Assembly (NCBI GenBank): GCA_020912385.1 | Contig: CP087209.1 | Coordinates: forward strand, 2,480,001-2,544,000 | Direction: 5' to 3' | Length of the DNA stretch: 64,000 bases | From: Neofusicoccum parvum | Lineage: Eukaryota; Ascomycota; Dothideomycetes; Botryosphaeriales; Botryosphaeriaceae | In this document: piece after piece, positions 1 through 9,514 of the stretch | Layout of the letters: each line of letters begins with the position of its first letter | How positions within the stretch are numbered: position 1 is the first letter of the stretch | The notes under the pieces: model-generated | The model's database searches: none | What the model was told of the DNA's origin: nothing | What the model saw: only the letters and a program-made list of their open reading frames with translations | Position numbers and translations under genes: made by a program

Positions 1-532
1 CCGTTCTCCACCCTGATCTTCTCGCCGGCCAGCCTGCCCGAGGGCGCGAACAGCCGCGCGGCGGCGGGCTTGAGCGTCTGCAGGCAGCGGTAGAACGGGC
101 TGGAGTAGACGACGTCGACGGGCGGGTCGTCGAGCGCCAGCAGCCTGTCGGCTAGCTGCGCCGCCTGCTGCTCGCCGTAGCTGGCCAGCGCCGGGTCGGA
201 CGCGATGCCCGTCGGCGACGACGCCATCGTCGAGCTCTTGTACTCGCCCGTGTTCGGGTCCACGACCCAATTCATGCGGAACTGCGCGCGCGCGAAGAGG
301 GGCGGTGCGTTAGCATGGTGGCTTGCGTTTGCGGAGGAGGCATCGTTTGGGTGCGGTTGAGGGTTGTGTGGAGAGGAGTCACGATGAGGCTCCGGCTACT
401 TGGGAATGCGCGCGGGGCAGGGTCCAGGTTCGAGGAGATGATGTATGCAGGGACTGAGATCAAGGCTTAAGCCTGAGGTTCTCGCGCTCGACTTACGCCA
501 TGCCTGACCACGTATATAGTTTCCAGGACCAT
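1..532 (-). CDS. Histidine phosphatase (phosphoglycerate mutase-like, TFC7-like), 5' part only
   Basis: Exon 1 is 532-497 (12 codons) and ends exactly after the catalytic RHG triad (MVLETIYVVRHG) before gtaagt. The intron is 496-282. Exon 2 starts at 281 with FRMNW and runs off the window. The motifs RHG, FRMNW, PTGIASDPALASYGEQQA and VYSSPFYRCLQT define the two-histidine phosphatase superfamily. The FRMNW and DPALxxxG pattern resembles the fungal proteins related to the TFIIIC tau-55 subunit Tfc7. The RHG histidine would be the phospho-acceptor. The catalytic C-terminal half, with the second histidine, lies outside the window, so activity and substrate cannot be judged. The start follows from the RHG motif sitting near the N-terminus, as is usual in this family. 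The gene lies in tandem behind uS8. Confidence 0.85.
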
Positions 533-985
533 CGTGTCGTGCGGGTTTGCTTGCTGTCCAGGGAGGGGTGTTCGCGATATGGCGAGAGCCGCAGCCGGTT
601 GCCGGTAGAATGCGTGGCGCACAGGGCTGCTCCTGCCTCGGTTCAGGAACAGTCAAATGACTCTGGGGTTGAGAACGACTGCGAAGACAACACAAGGCTC
701 TGCACGAATATAACTTGACAGGGCTTAGGCACCGCAAGTATTTTTGCCTTGATCTGAGCCTATCTCAAGCGCTGACGTCACTTGACAAAGAGTTCACGAA
801 AATCATTTAAAGTGGGCCCGATGTTCGGCGAAAATGTTCATTGCGATTCTGCTACACCGTAATTGCAGAGTTTTGGCGCTCTGCAGGTGCAGGTGCAATT
901 GAGCACGCCGTGTGGCATGAAACTTTTATATTTTCCTCCGCGGATATCTCCAAAGCCCGACGGTACCCTGACTGAATCCCGCTTT
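533..985. other. Spacer between uS8 3' end and histidine phosphatase start
   Basis: Both flanking genes are on the minus strand, so this holds the uS8 3' UTR and the phosphatase promoter. Open frames here have no recognisable protein character. Confidence 0.6.
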
Positions 986-1636
986 CTAGTAGAAGAAACC
1001 GAGAATCTTGCCAGCAACGTGCTTCCTCCTGGCCTCCTCGTCTGCAAGTTGGTTAGCGTCTGTGCAAAACGCAATATTGTGGAGCAACTTACGGTCCATG
1101 ATGCCGGCGGAGGTGGTGAGGACGATGCAGCCGAACTGACGAGAGGGAAGGAGCTTGACGACCCACTTCTCGAGGTCCTTGAGCTGGACGTTGTAGCGGG
1201 GGGAGATGACACCGGTCTTGTTGAGACGGCCGTTGAGCTGGACAACGATCTTGCCGTTGCGGTGGTCATCGACCTCCTCGAACTCGCCGATGTAGCCTGC
1301 ACAAAGAGTTCAGCATGTTGCAAAAGATTAAACGTTGGAAATCACAGAAAATCAGAAAACGTGTAAGATCTTTGCAGGGTTTGATCTCTCGGACACTTAA
1401 AGGCCAAAGGCTGTGGTGCATGTCGAACCATTGGCTAGTTATCAGCCCGAGGAGGGGCAGGGTGGGTTGGGCGGCGCAAAGTGTATAGATATAGTCCACG
1501 TACCGTGCTTCTGCATGACGTGCAGGAACTTGATGATGACCTTGGAGCTGGGCCTGATCAGGACCTGGCGCTTGCCGGCCTTCTCGGCGTTGTTGATGGC
1601 GTTGAGCGCATCGTTGAGCACGGAAGTCTTGACCAT
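986..1636 (-). CDS. RPS22: 40S ribosomal protein uS8 (S22/S15a)
   Basis: Three exons: 1636-1504, 1296-1093 and 1041-986. Introns are 1503-1297 (207 nt) and 1092-1042 (51 nt). The join gives 130 residues, the usual length of eukaryotic uS8. The N-terminus [19 protein letters not shown], the middle [15 protein letters not shown] and the C-terminus GKILGFFY are diagnostic. The protein binds 18S rRNA in the small-subunit body. Codons split by the introns (G|GC and C|AC) rejoin cleanly, which fixes the borders. The start is the conserved MVKTS methionine. The gene is transcribed divergently from the LysM gene at 2239 across about 0.6 kb. Confidence 0.97.
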
Positions 1637-2238
1637 TTTGTCGGTGGGACGAGATTCTCAAGTGGCTGCGGAGCGGACTGAGGTATCTGCAGCCGGGTAT
1701 CAAATTAGCCTCCAGAAGCCATAGAGCGCAAAGAGTGCCCCCAGGTAGCAAGACCAAGAGGGTTCTTCAGCTCGTGTCGCGGAGGAGGAAGCGTGTCACC
1801 GCGCGACCGGGGCGCATCGTGCTGTCCGATTCGAAGACGAATGCGCCGGCGGCCCGCGGTGAGTGCTTCCTCCCGGCTACCTGAAGGGCACTCCGGGGAA
1901 TTCCATCGTCATGACATACCTCGAGGAGGGTGGGGTGTCGGGTGTCGTGTCGTGCTGGTGGGCGGAGGACGCGCTGAGGTTGTCGCGAAAGCAATTTGTC
2001 GGTGGGCTCGTCTACGCTGCCGGATGCGGCTGGCGCGCAGCGCACGGGACGGCGGCCGATAACGATAAGAGATGCGCGCCCGCGTGCCGCGGAACCGCTC
2101 GCCGCGTACTCCCGTACCCTTGGTGATGTCAGATACATGAGTGGCAGCTGCGGAGGCGCTCTCCTGCTACACCTGAACCCCGTCTTTCCTGTCGCGACGC
2201 CCCTTTAGACCCATCCTCTGCTTCTGGAAGACAGCACC
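1637..2238. promoter_or_regulatory. Divergent promoter region of uS8 (-) and the LysM-domain gene (+)
   Basis: 602 bp separate two start codons facing apart, so both promoters must lie here. No TATA box or S. pombe-type HomolD octamer was found. Open frames in this stretch look compositional. Confidence 0.5.
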
Positions 2239-3134
2239 ATGTCGACAGAAGCCTGCTGCACCTGCGCCGCGCTCCTCTCGACCATCCCGCCCACGTATGA
2301 CGAGAAGACCGAGAAGCCGTCCCAGTACGAGCGCCGGCTCGAGTGCTGCGGACGCGCCGTGTGCGCACGCTGTATAACTGACAACCCGCGCTTCGCCACT
2401 TACTGTCCGTTCTGCCAAGTCTCCATCACGCCGTCGCCTCTCCCCCAGGGTCTCCGAGACCCTCCTGCTTACTCGCCGCCGTCTTCCCCGAGACCCCGCC
2501 ACGCCACCTTAGCCCGCGTTGATACCAATGAAAGACCGCCCCCATACGATGAACACCAGCCAGTGCAGCCGCCACCTGGTAAATCCGCGGATGAGCGGGC
2601 TCCTGACGTCCTCCACTTTGTCGATCCGGACAATGACACCATCTCGAATCTGTCGCTGAGGTATGGCGTGCCGGCGAATGCGCTCAGGAAGACCAACAGC
2701 GTGTTTGCGGACCACCTCCTGGCCGGCAGAAGGACGATTCTGATACCGGGAGAATACTACAAGGGGGGCGTGAGCTTGAGTCCTCGGCCCGTTGAGGGCG
2801 AAGAAGAGGAGGCGCGGAAAGTCAAAGTGCGCAAGTGGATGGTCGCGTGCAAGGTGGCCGAGTAAGTCACCCGTCGCGACTCCGAGTGTGTCAGCTTGCC
2901 GGGACGCGTAGAACGGTGTGGGGCTGATCAGAGGCGCCGGACAACAGGTACGATATCGCGTTACTGTATCTCAAGCAGGTCGATTACGATTTAGACGCCG
3001 CGATAGATGCGTACAAGGACGATGAGCGGTGGGAGAAAGAACACCCGCTCGCAAGCAGCTCAAAGGGGAAGACGAAGGCACGGACCGGACGGAGCAGGTG
3101 GTCGGCGGGCGGGAGTCTGACGGGGCAACTGTAG
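2239..3134 (+). CDS. RING-like zinc domain / LysM / UBA-like protein
   Basis: Exon 1 is 2239-2861, intron 2862-2947 (gtaagt...cag), exon 2 2948-3134, giving 269 residues. Residues 6-59 hold cysteine pairs C6/C9, C36/C37, C42/C45 and C56/C59 around ECCGRAVCARC and CPFCQ, a RING-like or treble-clef zinc arrangement. Residues 76-115 are Pro-rich with a PPPYDE (PPxY-like) motif. Residues about 124-172 are a LysM module (TISNLSLRYGVPANALRKTN). Exon 2 adds a helical tail, YDIALLYLKQVDYDLDAAI, of UBA-like pattern, then a basic end. There is no signal peptide, so this is an intracellular LysM protein, not a secreted chitin-binding effector. A ubiquitin-related role is inferred from domains only. Without the intron the frame would stop right after KVAE and lose the tail. 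Confidence 0.85.
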
Positions 3135-4231
3135 GTTGTGGTGATGGCGGGAAGCGGAGATCTGGGGTGTGTTTCAGAGCTGCATATCATCACAGAAGGG
3201 CTGCGACGGGGCACAGTGGCGTTCGGCGCTTCGACAGCAGTTTCCTCGCAAGAGAAACGCGGAGTGTGAGATGCTATCAGCGCTAAGCAGCCACGGCGAT
3301 CTTACTGTAGGGTAGGTGAGCATCACTCAAACTATGCGAATCAGAACATGCGCGGTCCAGAGCGTTGCGCGGCCTCTCTTCTCCCGCAACTGCACAGCAT
3401 CTTGGGGTTGATGACACTCGCGGCCAACTCTCCACGGCCAGGCAGGCCAGCAGGGCGCACAGACCGCCGTTTATAGCGGTCCAGCGTTAAGCGCCCAGCT
3501 CCACCACCGCCGCCCGCAGCGAATCACACAGCCGAGCAGGCCTGCAACAACAATCTCACAAGCGCCCTGCCTCCAGCCATCCGCCCACCCCTCCCACAAT
3601 AATAGCACATGCTGCACGACGCCAGCCGGCCCAAGGCGAATCAGAGCCGTGTCGCGTGCGGCACCCCCTGCAGCTCGCTAGGCAGGGCTCTCGCGCGAGC
3701 TGTGATTCGAAGCTTGACTGGTACGCGAAGGGTGTGTTTTTGGCGCCCGCCGCCCAGCGACAGAAGCTTGTCGCTGTGGATCTCCCTTCCGTCGGCCCAG
3801 AAATAGCTCCCAGGCCGAGCCTGCAGGGCTGGCTCCTATCTCTTGGCTGTGGTTGGCGCGGATGGTGGATTAGAGCTGCAGGTGCTCCTCTGGCGCTCCA
3901 CGCCCCAGTCATGCCGACTCCCGGAATAGGCGCTTGTGTGTGTACCTCCTGCTAAGCGGGGTGTGCTACTAATATGGGGATTGTCGCGCCCCAGGGATCG
4001 CCTTCGCCATAAGCTGGCTTTGTATTAAACGTCGTAGGTCCTCATCCTGCTCGTTGGCTTGATGTTTCCCATCGCGGAGCAATAGAAGGTCGTTCTCTTA
4101 CCTCTCACTCCCTTTCGCCGTTCGGAGTCTGGACTTCGACTACCTCTTAATTCTTCTTCGGTTGTACTCTTTGCACCAGAGTCCTAGAACTATACCCTTT
4201 TCTTAGTATCGACCTGTCTCCTCCCACAACC
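3135..4231. other. Spacer with CT-rich leader of the downstream gene
   Basis: About 1.1 kb between two plus-strand genes. The last 130 bp before the ATG at 4232 are pyrimidine-rich, typical of a fungal core promoter and 5' UTR. No gene recognised. Confidence 0.55.
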
Positions 4232-5054
4232 ATGCAGCCTTCACACGTCCGGATAGCTCAGTTGAGTCTCGCCGGCTTGAGCTTCATCTTCGGCGTCTGC
4301 ATCCTGGGCACAGCGGGCCATGCACTGTCCGTCTACCGCGCAGAATACTCGACGAACCCGTGGTGGCTACCGCTCTGGAATGGCCACTTCGACGTCCGCG
4401 GCACAAACACCTTGATCGGCGGCGGCGCAGTCATCACACTCTTCAACCTCGCGTTCATCGGCCTCTGCCTCCTCCCCAAGGTAAGTACCCAACACCACCC
4501 TGATGCAGCATCGGTATGCTGAACGCCATTTCCGCAGCTCAACCTCAAGGAGCGCACAACCGCCCGCGCCTTCATCACCCTCGGACTTGCCTTCCCAACG
4601 ATGGTGGTCGCCTTCGGCTGCTTTATCTTCGCCGCAGTCCTGAACAAGAACGCCCCCGACGTTGAGACGATCCAAACGTGGACGTGCAAGTTCCAGGGCA
4701 AGCGCCCAGCCAACACTTCCATCAGCGTGCCCTCTGGGGTCTCCAACCATGAGTTTGGACGGCTTTGTGCTGAAAGCGTGAGTGGCCGATCCTAACAACC
4801 GACCCGGAGTGCAGGCATGCTGACAGACGCAACAGAAATTCGCCCTCTACACCACCCTCGTCGTCTTCCTGCTCCAAGGCTTCATGCTCGTCGTCGCCAT
4901 CTTCGGCTGGTGCATCGAGAAGTGGTACGCGCGCAAGCAGCGCAAGCAGTTCGGCAGCGAGCACGGCAGCGTCGAGATGAACGACCACAACAAGGAGGTG
5001 CCCGACGTCAGCGTGCACTCGGTTGGCTCTGTCACGCCGCCGCCGAGGTACTAA
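4232..5054 (+). CDS. Tetraspan integral membrane protein, family not identified
   Basis: Exons 4232-4480, 4538-4777 and 4836-5054 encode 235 residues. Introns of 57 and 58 nt have gtaagt and gtgagt donors and in-frame joins (LLPK/LNLKE and CAES/KFALY). Four hydrophobic segments are visible: residues about 8-30 (LSLAGLSFIFGVCILGTAG), 58-80, 92-115 and 166-190 (VVFLLQGFMLVVAIFGW). The loop between segments 3 and 4 has paired cysteines and an NTS glycosylation site. The tail after KWYARKQRKQ is charged and probably cytosolic. The topology resembles MARVEL/claudin-type or SUR7-like tetraspans, but no family signature was firm enough to name. It converges on the MARVEL gene. Confidence 0.85.
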
Positions 5055-5805
5055 AAATCCCCTTCCCCTCGCAATTTGCTTTTCGTTTCGAAAAATCCAT
5101 GGTAACAGGAATGGATGTAGCCGTCGGATGAGCCGGCGCGTGCTTGGCTTGGGTTTGTTTTGAGAGCTTTACGCGTGTGACGTCGTTATGAAGGGAGCCT
5201 GAGATGGAAAAGGCACTCAAAGGTCGGGTGGTCGGGTAGGAATGGGCTGGTTCGGCTTCTTATTGGAGCATCCTTTCTTCGGCTTTCGATCTTCTTCTCC
5301 TTACTTTTATTCTTTTCTTCCCAGATTTCCCTGGGGGTCGTCACATATGGGGAGCTATCTCTTCCATGAAAGGGTGTTTTGGGTCAAAGGGGCATTGGCA
5401 CTTCAGACAAATGATATCACCGGCGAAAATAGTTTCAGCCATGTTCGAGAAATTATAGTTGATTCATATGATGCAAGATTGAGTAGAAAACACCAGCGCA
5501 TTACGACTCCTCGTGCACCGAGGTATCATGAGAGTTGAGGAATGTGATTGTGAAGGACATACTAAAAAGAAATCCAACCGACTCCGTGTAAAAGCCAGCC
5601 CCAGGGTATCAATCCTTGCCGCGCATGGGATGCAAGTATCTTTTCCGTCGTAGCCGGCATGAATAAAGAAAGGGTATCAGTCGTGATCGGGGTATGATCT
5701 CATAACAGTGTTTTTGGCGTGTTTCGGCGCGGCAGCGTTCCGAATCCTCGTGAAAGAGGACGTCATCGTCTCACCACCGCTGTGCCGAGACCCGAAGCTC
5801 AGACC
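5055..5805. other. Convergent 3' spacer
   Basis: Holds the 3' UTRs of the plus-strand tetraspan gene and the minus-strand MARVEL gene. It is less GC-rich than its surroundings. No gene recognised. Confidence 0.55.
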
Positions 5806-6484
5806 TTAGACGTAGGAGCGGCGCCCCCAGCGGCCGCGACTGTTTGAACGAAGTCAGTAAAAGTACTTCGGGTCACGCGATCCGAGAGACAGTGATGACT
5901 TACGAGGACCCGTCGACGACGACCGGGCGGGTCTTCTTGTGGTAGACATATGCACCCTGCATTCCGGCGTTAGTGAAGGCAGTTCTGAGACGCGCGGGCG
6001 TGAGGGTGATGGCGGGACTTACAAGGAGGGTGCTGGCCAACCAGAAACATGCGCCGATGAAGGCAAAGGCCTCGTCGGCCTTCCACCTGTCGCAGAAGCC
6101 GCCACGGGCAAGGCCACGCCAGTGGAAGACGCCGCCGCAGTTTTGGTCGTGAATGTAATTGACGAGAGCGGCGAAGGCAGCAAACCAGGCCAGAGAGAGG
6201 ACGAAGTCGAAGGGATAGTGGAAGAAGGTGCCGGTAAAGGGGATCATCCAGATGAGAGAGACAACGACGGAAATGGCGGCGATGACGATGACATAGATGG
6301 TACGTCCATGCGGCCCAGTGCCGGTTTCATTGTATTGATGGAGGAAGTGGGCAGAGAGACCCAGACAGACCTTGGGAAGCTGTCAGTGAGAGGCGAGATG
6401 AAAGCATTACCGCGATTGACTTACCGCAGCAGCGACGAACTCGCCGAAGCGAAGGAAGATAGAGACCAGACGAGAGAGAATCAT
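5806..6484 (-). CDS. MARVEL-domain integral membrane protein
   Basis: Four exons: 6484-6425, 6379-6023, 5956-5904 and 5839-5806, with introns of 45, 66 and 64 nt, encode 167 residues. The N-terminus MILSRLVSIFLRFGEFVAAA leads into four hydrophobic helices, including TIYVIVIAAISVVVSLIWMI, FDFVLSLAWFAAFAALV and FAFIGACFWLASTLLGAYVY. The cysteine-bearing loop with DQNCGG...GFCDRWK before the last helix is typical of fungal MARVEL proteins, which act in membrane apposition and plasma-membrane microdomains. The last exon supplies only the basic tail RGRWGRRSYV; the codon TC|T rejoins exactly. It is related in fold, not closely in sequence, to Nce102. The gene shares a 1.3-kb divergent spacer with the 2EXR gene. 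Confidence 0.85.
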
Positions 6485-7831
6485 TGTGTGAGGTCGGGAG
6501 CCTTGTGTTCACTGGAGTGCTGGATTCACTGAAGCTATGCTTCACTGGAGGTAGGCAGCTGCGGGGAGGTGAAGAACAACGAGCAAATGGGTGGTCTCCG
6601 TGGAGCGCCAGAGATCTTATACGCGTTCAAACAACAACAAACGTCACCCACCAGCGGCAGGGTTTGTCACAAGGCAGACACGTCCACAACGAGCTCCGAG
6701 CGCGGGCGGCGAGCAGGGCGACCTCTCGTGCTTTACGTGACACACGTAGGCCTGGGCGCAAAGAAGCTCAGAATGACCTCACACCAGTCGCCCTGCAGAC
6801 GGCAATTGGCCCGAGCGGAAATGAACGAGACAGCGCAATTGGGCTGGCCCGCGATGCCGCTCAGGCCGGGGCAAGCAAGGACGACGACAGGTTTTCAAGG
6901 TTTGGGTCAGCTGATCCTAGGGAAGAATCAGGTCGATGCGCGCCGCTAAGGGGCGCGTACCGCAGCACCGGCGACAGAAGCACGCAGAAAGGCGAAAGTG
7001 GGTAGGGAAAGCATTGGAAGACGAGCCCAAGCCCCCGGCCACGCGTTGCAGCAGTCACAGGGCGCGCAGCAGGTTTCGGCAACGATCCGCCGCTCGACAC
7101 GTTGTCCGGCGGCCCAGCGCGCTCGGTCGGGCCTCGGGCGCGCGCATGTCGTCCTGGCGGGCGGAGAATGGCCGCTTCACGAGACCCGGGTGCTGACGAG
7201 GCGTGAGGGGGGCGCTGACAGAGCTGTTGATGTGCGGTTGCGATTAGGGTGTTTGTCGGGAGATCCACCGCTGCACGGCGTGCCTGGGCCTTTCGCTTCT
7301 ACGCCTTACTCAGCGGCAGATCTCCTCTTCTGGCCCGCCCCCCGGTGCACCATGACGGCGCAGCAGCAGCTTCTTTGCACCGCGACTCTCCCGCGCAAAG
7401 CTTGTCCGCCGACTCTGGGCCTGGCCACAGCTACAGCCACAGCCAAAGCCCGCCCGCCAGCGCCAGAGTCCGTCCCTGCTCCCCGTCCGCGTTCGTCACG
7501 ACCAAGCCTCCGCCCGCCCGCCTAGCGCTGGCGAGGGGCGGTGCTCGATTGCGGCAGCGCGTCCGCCTCGTCGCGCACCTCTCTCACGACTCCTGCAGTG
7601 CTGCAGACGCGCACAGGGGCTGCCTCAGCCCTACGATGCCGGCCCGTGCCTGGTGTGGCTGTGCCAATCCCTCAAGGCAGCAGGAGAGTATAAGCCAGCA
7701 GGCACCCTGACCCGGCCGCCCCCAAGCTTCTCTCCTCCACCACTTCGTCCCCAGGACCCGCGCAGCCGTCGTTCGCGAAAAGCCAGACGCCGTGCTAGTC
7801 TATCAATACCCGCTTTTGTTGCACTGGAGCC
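6485..7831. other. GC-rich divergent spacer
   Basis: Separates the starts of the MARVEL gene (-) and the 2EXR gene (+). Open frames on both strands are Arg/Pro/Ala-rich and look compositional. Promoters of both neighbours are expected here; no specific site was recognised. Confidence 0.5.
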
Positions 7832-8725
7832 ATGGCCCACGTCCTGGCGACGGCGTCCAGGCTGGTCGCTGGCTGGACCCTTCCAGTATGGACCCTGACG
7901 GCCGCCATTGCCATCTCGTTGCCACTGCTCTTCTACCTTCGGCAACGCCGATCCGCAGCGCCCGCCTCGTTTTTCAATTTTGCTGGCCTGCCGGCCGAGA
8001 TTCGCGACATAGTCTACGACGAGCTGGTTGACGCGGACTGCAGGCCCTTCCTCCCAACCGAGGCAATGCGCGCGCCGCAGCCTCTCACGTTCGTCTGGCT
8101 CCCGCGGCGGAGGAAGCCGGCGTACGCAAAGTACGGCATCCTGCTCGCCAGCCGCCAGCTCCACAGGGAGTTCATGGACGTGCTCTGCAAGAAGGCGACG
8201 TTCACGCTGAATGTCGATCGCTCGAACGAGCAGAGCACCAACCCGTGGCCGCTGAGCCACGACACCATCTCCAAAATCCGCAGCTGTGAGATCCGCATCA
8301 TTGCGACGTCCAACATGCTGGGCACGCGCGACCCGCGCTCGATGCCGCGCGAATGGGGCTTGCGGGACCGGGTGTCGCGGAGCCTGAGCGCAATGAAACG
8401 GGTCGAGAAGCTCAGGCTCCACGTCCACGCGGTGCCAGACCGGATGTGGAATCCGCTGTGGTTGTGGAGTCAGGTCTCGCAGCAATTCAAGGACTTGGTG
8501 GAGCCACGATTCACGGCCATTACCTTTGGACTCGAGTCCTGGACGCTTGGCGAAAACTGCCTGAAAAGGGAGACCGACGGGAAATGGAGATGGGCGTGCC
8601 CTGCAGATCACGTGGTGACAGACGACCCTGAGGGCTGGCAGCCGATCCGCGAGTTCTGCGCAGCGCTGTACCTGGAGTGTCGCGAGTGCCAGCGGAACAG
8701 AGCGGCGGCGGCGGGGCCGGCGTAG
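7832..8725 (+). CDS. Membrane-anchored 2EXR/F-box-like protein
   Basis: Single exon of 297 residues with start context gagccATGg. Residues about 16-36 form one hydrophobic segment (VWTLTAAIAISLPLLFYL) followed by RQRR, suggesting a type-II or tail-in anchor with the bulk in the cytosol. Residues 48-66 carry FNFAGLPAEIRDIVYDEL, the LPxEIRxxIY signature of the fungal 2EXR/F-box-like family. The downstream line GILLASRQLHREFMDVLCKKATFTL matches the second conserved patch, where these proteins list a previous-residue 'RQ.H.E' motif. The remainder fits the loosely conserved C-terminal part of the family. Function is unknown; such proteins are numerous in Pezizomycotina. A second membrane-anchored example starts at 46880. 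Confidence 0.84.
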   Translation: MAHVLATASRLVAGWTLPVWTLTAAIAISLPLLFYLRQRRSAAPASFFNFAGLPAEIRDIVYDELVDADCRPFLPTEAMRAPQPLTFVWLPRRRKPAYAKYGILLASRQLHREFMDVLCKKATFTLNVDRSNEQSTNPWPLSHDTISKIRSCEIRIIATSNMLGTRDPRSMPREWGLRDRVSRSLSAMKRVEKLRLHVHAVPDRMWNPLWLWSQVSQQFKDLVEPRFTAITFGLESWTLGENCLKRETDGKWRWACPADHVVTDDPEGWQPIREFCAALYLECRECQRNRAAAAGPA

Positions 8726-9514
8726 CAGGGCGCCGTCCTGGGCAGGCGTGAGGCGTGCGATGGATCCGGGCGGGCCATGTAGACGCTTGTCCAAAATTAA
8801 CAACGCGACGAACGCTTCCAGTGCTAGGGCAGCGCAACGGCTTCTAAATTCTAATACGGCTCGCGGCGATTTGTGTGTAGCTCGAGAGTGCGCGTGCGTG
8901 CATGTTATCGACGCCTGCCATTCATTTCCGAGGGGGTCAGAGCGAGTCGCCGAAAGGCCCGACCGGAGGCTGCTGGAGCGCGATGGCGGGCGGCCGTTTG
9001 CTGCTGGGCAGCCCCGGGCGGCGCGCGGGCGAGGGCGCGCGGTGCAGGCCACGGCGGCCGCTGTCAGCTGCAGCTGTGCAGGCGGGTGCCGCAGACGTTG
9101 GCAGGCGGGCTTCCGAGAGGTGCGGCTCGGGTCCAGCGGCGGCCATGCTCGGTTGGGCATGGATCAGGGTTTACAGGAGCGATGGACGGCTGGCCTGGAC
9201 CGATCTGCGAACAGAGGAGCTCCAAGCCACGAACAGAAAGCGCCATCGTGCGTGCGATGGCTGCGCTCGACCTGCGCGCCGCTTGGCGGGGTGCCCGTTG
9301 CAAAGGCCTCCCTCGCCAGCCCGCAGCCGCCGCCCGCAGCCCGCCGCCTGCGACGGGCCCGAACGACAGATATCTCGAGCCCGGCCGCAGTGGCGCGGAT
9401 GTGCGCGAGGTCCACTGATTCTCCCCCCAAACGCCCTGTCCTCGACTCGTGCCCGACTGGACACGGGTCTCCCGCCGCAACTTCGCGTTGAACCCTCCAG
9501 ACATCCCCTAGACG
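8726..9514. other. GC-rich spacer upstream of the histidine kinase
   Basis: 789 bp with GC-driven open frames in several phases and no recognisable product. It must contain the promoter and 5' UTR of the kinase at 9515. Confidence 0.5.

Noticed and set aside
7631..9160. 509-codon open frame antisense to the 2EXR gene
   Set aside because: Shadow of the sense coding region, which carries a recognisable family motif and good start context.
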